From assembly GCA_005883255.1 (NCBI GenBank), contig VAXS01000115.1:11029-27974 (forward strand): DNA of 16,946 bases, in the 5' to 3' direction. The DNA is from Actinomycetota bacterium. Lineage in GTDB: Bacteria; Actinomycetota; Thermoleophilia; Solirubrobacterales; Solirubrobacteraceae. Positions 14,086 to 16,946 of this stretch are shown here, in pieces. The translations under genes were made by a program, and so were the position numbers. Below the pieces are notes generated by a model, which was not told the DNA's origin, searched no databases, and saw only the letters and a program-made list of their open reading frames with translations. The stretch's first letter is position 1. Each line of letters starts with the position of its first letter.

Positions 14086-14592
14086 ATGCAGGCGACCGCA
14101 GCGCGGGTCCTTGGACCCAAGGATGGGAAGGCCGGGTTCCTCGGCAGCATCGGGGTCCGGTTCATGATCGACGGAGCCGAGACCGGCGGCGGGTTCTCGC
14201 TGGTGGAGCACCCGATGTCGCCGCGCTCCCTGGCGGCGCCGCTGCACCGGCACTCCCGCGAGGACGAGTACAGCTTCGTCCTGGAGGGGCGGGTCGGCGC
14301 GCTGCTGGGCGACGAGGTGCTGGTGAGTGGCCCCGGCGACCTGATCTTCAAGCCGCGGGGCCAGTGGCACACGTTCTGGAACGCCGGCGACGAGCCCGCG
14401 CGCTTGCTGGAGATCATCGCCCCGGCGGGATTCGAGGGGTTCTTCGCCGAGCTCGACGCGATGGGCGGCGCGATGGAGGCCGATCCGCAGGCGTTCGGCG
14501 CACTGGCCGCGCGCTACGGGCTCGAGGTGCAGCCCGACACCGTGCCCGAGCTGCTGGAGCGCTTCGACCTGCGGGTGGGCGAGCGGATCTAG
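14086..14592 (+). CDS. Single-domain cupin protein (quercetin-dioxygenase-like fold)
   Basis: The 168-residue product holds one cupin barrel. Motif 1 reads PLHRHSREDEYSFVLEG with metal ligands His54, His56 and Glu61. Motif 2 reads GDLIFKPRGQWHTFWN with His95, matching G-x5-PxG-x2-H-x3-N exactly. All four metal ligands are present, so a metal-dependent enzyme is possible; the reaction (dioxygenase, isomerase or binding only) cannot be told. The C-terminal 55 residues, starting about FEGFFAELDAMGG, resemble the helical tail of cupins associated with small aromatic or xenobiotic compounds. Control by the divergent TetR suggests induction by its substrate or a related molecule. It converges on the TraR/DksA-like gene with a gap of 22 bases. 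Confidence 0.9.
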   Translation: MQATAARVLGPKDGKAGFLGSIGVRFMIDGAETGGGFSLVEHPMSPRSLAAPLHRHSREDEYSFVLEGRVGALLGDEVLVSGPGDLIFKPRGQWHTFWNAGDEPARLLEIIAPAGFEGFFAELDAMGGAMEADPQAFGALAARYGLEVQPDTVPELLERFDLRVGERI

Positions 14593-14614
14593 CGCGGCGC
14601 GGGGAGCGGGTCCG

Positions 14615-14959
14615 CTACCAGCCGCCGCGGTCGTAGCGGGCCTGCTCCTCCACCGTGCGCTCCGCCCAGGGCATGGCCTCCAGGCGCTCGTCGGGGATCG
14701 GCTCCCCGCTCTCGATCGACCGGCCGTACTTGCCTTCCGCCAGCCGTTGCTCGGCCCGCTCGATCGCGGCCAACTCGTCGCGCAGCTGCTCGGCGATGCC
14801 GGCGTCCCGCTCGGACTCGAACAGCTCTGAGCCCTCGTCGCCCAGGTGCTGGTCCACGTGCGAGAGCTCGTCGTCGACGCCGGGGATCAGCTCGGCCAGG
14901 TCGCGCCGGATCCGCTCCCGCTCGCGCGCCAGCAGCTCGCGTGCCCGGGCCTCGTCCAC
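14615..14959 (-). CDS. TraR/DksA-like protein without zinc-finger cysteines
   Basis: The 114-residue product has an N-terminal coiled coil (about 1-75; ELLARERERIRRDLAEL, then DEGSELFESERDAGIAEQL) and the C-terminal region GKYGRSIESGEPIPDERLEA followed by MPWAERTVEEQ. In TraR/DksA relatives this segment reads about YGxCxxCGxPIPxxRLxAxPxAxxC; here all zinc-binding cysteines are replaced and the protein has none. The fold may persist without zinc. DksA-like proteins bind RNA polymerase through the secondary channel, but this activity cannot be assumed here. The GTG at 14959 directly abuts the stop codon of the cytochrome c gene, with GGGGAGG six bases upstream inside that gene, so the two are translated from one mRNA. 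Confidence 0.85.
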   Translation of the reverse strand: MDEARARELLARERERIRRDLAELIPGVDDELSHVDQHLGDEGSELFESERDAGIAEQLRDELAAIERAEQRLAEGKYGRSIESGEPIPDERLEAMPWAERTVEEQARYDRGGW

Positions 14960-15451
14960 CTACTGCCTCCCCGCCACGGCGGCCACGAACGAGGCCACGT
15001 CCGCGGCGTCCTTGCCCTGGTAGAGGCCCGCGGGCATGCGGCCGTTGCCGCGGTCGCGGCCGTGCAGGATGGCGTCCAGCACCAGCGCCCGCGGCGGCTT
15101 GAGCTTGTCGAGGTTGGGGCCGACCTGGCCCACGGCGTTGGCCTCGGCCAGCGTGTGGCACTGCTGGCAGATGCGCCCGAACAGCTCGCGGCCGTGCTCC
15201 TGGGCGGCGGTGAGCTTGATCCGGGCCTGCCCGGCGCGGTCCGAGTTGTGATTGTCGGCGATGACGACCGCGGGGATCGCGATGCCCAATCCCAGGTACA
15301 GCGCCGCCAGCACGATGACGAAGACCCGTCGCGCGGGCCGGCTGCGCAGCGCCAGGAGTTGGGCGCGGGCCCGGCGCGGACCGCCGCCCAGGGCGATGAG
15401 GAAGATCGTGATGCCGACCACGATCCAGATCGCGATGAAGCCGACCGCCAT
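14960..15451 (-). CDS. Membrane-anchored c-type cytochrome
   Basis: The 163-residue product has two hydrophobic segments (about residues 3-22 and 43-65), followed by an extracytoplasmic cytochrome c domain. The heme motif is CQQCH (Cys95, Cys98, His99) and the likely axial methionine is Met139 in NGRMPAG. GPNLDKL at 111-117 is the usual loop between them. It would shuttle electrons at the outer face of the membrane, for instance to an oxidase. The ATG at 15451 is chosen because the first membrane segment follows it directly; the open frame extends far upstream but lacks protein-like sequence and runs antisense to the phosphoribosyltransferase. TATCGT lies nine bases before the ATG, without a Shine-Dalgarno. 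No oxidase genes are in the window. Confidence 0.9.
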   Translation of the reverse strand: MAVGFIAIWIVVGITIFLIALGGGPRRARAQLLALRSRPARRVFVIVLAALYLGLGIAIPAVVIADNHNSDRAGQARIKLTAAQEHGRELFGRICQQCHTLAEANAVGQVGPNLDKLKPPRALVLDAILHGRDRGNGRMPAGLYQGKDAADVASFVAAVAGRQ

Positions 15452-15559
15452 GGCGCGGGCACGATATCGCCTGGGCTGGAGCCGGCGCCGCGGCTGGCGC
15501 GCTCCCCACCCGGTCGGGGCGGCGTGCGCGGGCGCCCGGCCGGCGCTACGGTCCGGGTG
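15452..15559. promoter_or_regulatory. Divergent promoter region, cytochrome c / phosphoribosyltransferase
   Basis: This 108-base gap contains two candidate -10 boxes for leaderless mRNAs. On the minus strand TATCGT (15461-15466) is nine bases before the cytochrome ATG. On the plus strand TACGGT (15547-15552) is seven bases before the ATG at 15560. No Shine-Dalgarno precedes either gene, and clear -35 boxes are not seen. Confidence 0.4.
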
Positions 15560-16186
15560 ATGGCCCCCTCGCGGCTGTTCGCCGACCGCGCCGATGCAGG
15601 TCGCCGCCTCGCGGACATCCTTCCCCCGCTGGACGGCGACGTGCTCGTGCTCGGGCTGGCTCGGGGCGGCGTGCCGGTCGCGGCCGAGGTGGCCCGGGCG
15701 CTGGGCGCGCCGCTGGACGTCCTGGTCGTCCGCAAGGTCGGCCACCCGCTGCAGCCGGAGTACGCGCTGGGCGCGGTCAGCGAGGACGGGATCGCGCTGC
15801 CCGACGACCTCCCGGACGCCATGGTCCAGCCCCAGCTCGAGCGCGCCCGCCGGCAGGCGCAGGAGCTGCGGGGGCCGCGCGGGCGCGCCCCGATCGAGGG
15901 CCGCTGCGCGGTGGTGGTCGACGACGGCCTGGCGACTGGCCGCTCGATGGAGGTGGCGCTGACCACGGTGGCCGAGCACCGTGCCGCGCGGGTGGTGATG
16001 GCGGTCCCGGTGGCGGCCGGACCGGGCTTTCGCCGCCTGGGCGAGCGCTGGGAGGTCCACGCGGTCGAGGTGCTGGAGCCCCCCGACTTCTTCGCGGTGG
16101 GCCAGTTCTACTCCGACTTCGCGCAGGTGAGCGACCAGGAGGTGGCGGACCTGCTGCGGGAGAGCGACAGTCCGCAGCGGGTCTAG
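15560..16186 (+). CDS. Phosphoribosyltransferase-domain protein
   Basis: The 208-residue product has the type I PRTase fold. The PRPP-binding loop is VVVDDGLATGRSM at about residues 118-130, with the paired acidic residues Asp121-Asp122. The N-terminal core reads LVLGLARGGVPVAAEVARAL, and DVLVVRKVGHPLQPEYALGA at about 53-72 is typical of an uncharacterised PRTase group often found alone or fused to dienelactone-hydrolase-like domains. The base or other acceptor is unknown. ATG 15560 is taken as the start, with GTG 15557 as an in-frame alternative. The gene lacks a Shine-Dalgarno and has a -10-like box close by. Its TAG stop overlaps the stop of dnaE2 in the palindrome CTAG. Confidence 0.88.
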   Translation: MAPSRLFADRADAGRRLADILPPLDGDVLVLGLARGGVPVAAEVARALGAPLDVLVVRKVGHPLQPEYALGAVSEDGIALPDDLPDAMVQPQLERARRQAQELRGPRGRAPIEGRCAVVVDDGLATGRSMEVALTTVAEHRAARVVMAVPVAAGPGFRRLGERWEVHAVEVLEPPDFFAVGQFYSDFAQVSDQEVADLLRESDSPQRV

Positions 16187-16946
16187 CGCCGCCGGCCCGA
16201 GGCGAAGCTCATGACGGCGGGGGCGACCGCGCGGAAGTCGGCGGCGTCGGCGTCGGCGTCCCGGTCGGGCTCCTCGCGCGGCAGCTCCTTGACCTCGGCC
16301 AGCGGCGCCTCGGGCGCGTCGAGGGGGGTGAGCCGGTCGACCACGACGTTGGTCGCGCCGCCGTGCGCGGGATCGCGCTCCAGCACCCCGGCCGCCAGCA
16401 CCAGCGGCTCGGTGCGGACGGTCAGCCGGAAGCGCTCGTAGACCGGCGGGGTGACGATGAGGTTGATCGTGCCGTGCTCGTCCTCCAGGAGGAGGAACAC
16501 CACGCCGTTGGCGGTCGCCGGGCGCTGGCGGGCCACGACCAGGCCGCCGACGCGGACCCGCGAGCGGTGGGGGAGAGTGGCGAGGTCGCGGGAGGTGACG
16601 GGTGGCTTCTCCATCTCCTCCAGGCTCGGGCGCAGTAGCGCGAGCGGATGGGCGGCCACGGTCATGCCCGTGCCGGCGTAGTCGGCGAGCATCCGCTCCC
16701 AGGCGCTCAGCGAGCGCAGGTCCGGAGAGGCCGGCAGCGGCAGCGGCAGCGCCAGCTGCGCGCCCGGCTCGACCAGGCCGCCGCCGGGGGCGGCGATCCC
16801 CAGGTCCCACAGCGCGCGGCGCCGGTCGCCGCCCGCCAGCTCGTCGCACGCGCCCGCCCAGGCCAGTCGCTCCAGCGACGGCCGTCCGGCGCCCGCGGAC
16901 CCCGCCAGCTCCGCCAGCGAGGCGAAGCGCCCGCCCCGCTCCCGCC
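16183..16946 (-). CDS. dnaE2: Error-prone DNA polymerase DnaE2, C-terminal part, 5' truncated by window edge
   Basis: The frame is open from the right edge to TAG at 16183, giving about 254 C-terminal residues of an alpha subunit-type (C-family) polymerase used in damage-tolerant synthesis. From the edge one reads RFASLAELAGSAGAGRPS and LERLAWAGACDEL, the helix-hairpin-helix region, then RRRALWDLG. Next come AWERMLADYAGTGMTVAAHP and LALLRPSLEEM. The OB-fold domain follows: RVRVGGLVVARQRPATANG, then VVFLLLEDEHGTINLIV. The wording LVVARQRPATANGVVF and the ADYAGTG-HPLALLR block fit DnaE2 (ImuC) better than replicative DnaE1. The partners ImuA/ImuB would lie beyond the right edge if present. The gene converges on the phosphoribosyltransferase with overlapping stops. 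Confidence 0.93.
   Translation of the reverse strand, partial: RERGGRFASLAELAGSAGAGRPSLERLAWAGACDELAGGDRRRALWDLGIAAPGGGLVEPGAQLALPLPLPASPDLRSLSAWERMLADYAGTGMTVAAHPLALLRPSLEEMEKPPVTSRDLATLPHRSRVRVGGLVVARQRPATANGVVFLLLEDEHGTINLIVTPPVYERFRLTVRTEPLVLAAGVLERDPAHGGATNVVVDRLTPLDAPEAPLAEVKELPREEPDRDADADAADFRAVAPAVMSFASGRRR

Noticed and set aside
15452..16849. Upstream extension of the cytochrome c frame on the minus strand
   Set aside because: It is antisense to the phosphoribosyltransferase and out of frame with dnaE2, and the cytochrome's first membrane segment begins right after ATG 15451.

Overview
The window comes from a very GC-rich, tightly packed bacterial chromosome. Third codon positions are almost all G or C, GTG and TTG starts are common, and -10 boxes have the actinobacterial form TAnnnT. 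Several features point to Actinobacteria, most likely Thermoleophilia/Solirubrobacterales: secreted propeller proteins with a C-terminal beta-sandwich tail, a TraR/DksA-like protein without cysteines, and a c-di-AMP (ydaO-type) riboswitch. This assignment is an inference from sequence character, not a database match.

Layout from left to right. 1-839 (+) is the C-terminal part of an acyl-CoA synthetase that enters from the left edge. 864-1075 is a frameshifted relic of a virginiamycin-B-lyase-like propeller. 1166-2437 (+) is an intact seven-bladed propeller protein, coupled by a GTGA overlap to a secreted NHL-repeat protein (2434-3420). Five in-frame TAG codons then separate it from a convergent minus-strand cluster: ridA (5563-5955), threonine dehydratase ilvA (4332-5558) and a lipoprotein with an internal duplication (3433-4293). 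Divergent from ridA is a 656-residue DUF255/thioredoxin-domain protein (5997-7967). It converges on a large secreted neutral-ceramidase-like protein (7972-10089, -), which lies downstream of a class I-alpha glutamine synthetase (10137-11474, -).

Further right are an HxlR-family regulator (11683-12048, -) and an AhpD/carboxymuconolactone-decarboxylase-like protein (12059-12628, -). The promoter of the latter carries a typical HxlR-type dyad. A c-di-AMP riboswitch (13177-13320, -) with its own promoter precedes a small single-pass membrane protein (12826-13161, -). A TetR regulator (13392-14003, -) is divergent from a cupin gene (14086-14592, +), and a perfect 20-bp dyad lies over the cupin -35 box. 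A cysteine-free TraR/DksA-like gene (14615-14959, -) directly follows a membrane-anchored cytochrome c (14960-15451, -). A phosphoribosyltransferase (15560-16186, +) shares a CTAG stop with the C-terminal part of dnaE2 (16183-16946, -), which runs off the right edge.

How the genes work together. RidA detoxifies the enamine/imine intermediates released by IlvA. The HxlR protein probably responds to redox or electrophile stress and controls its upstream AhpD-like neighbour. TetR probably represses both itself and the cupin. The riboswitch ties an uncharacterised basic membrane protein to c-di-AMP, a signal of turgor and cell-wall state, and this is the least expected regulatory unit in the window. 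At least five genes have no Shine-Dalgarno but carry a -10-like hexamer 7-9 nt before the start codon, which suggests leaderless mRNAs. Convergent gene pairs lie so close together that there is no room for intrinsic terminators.
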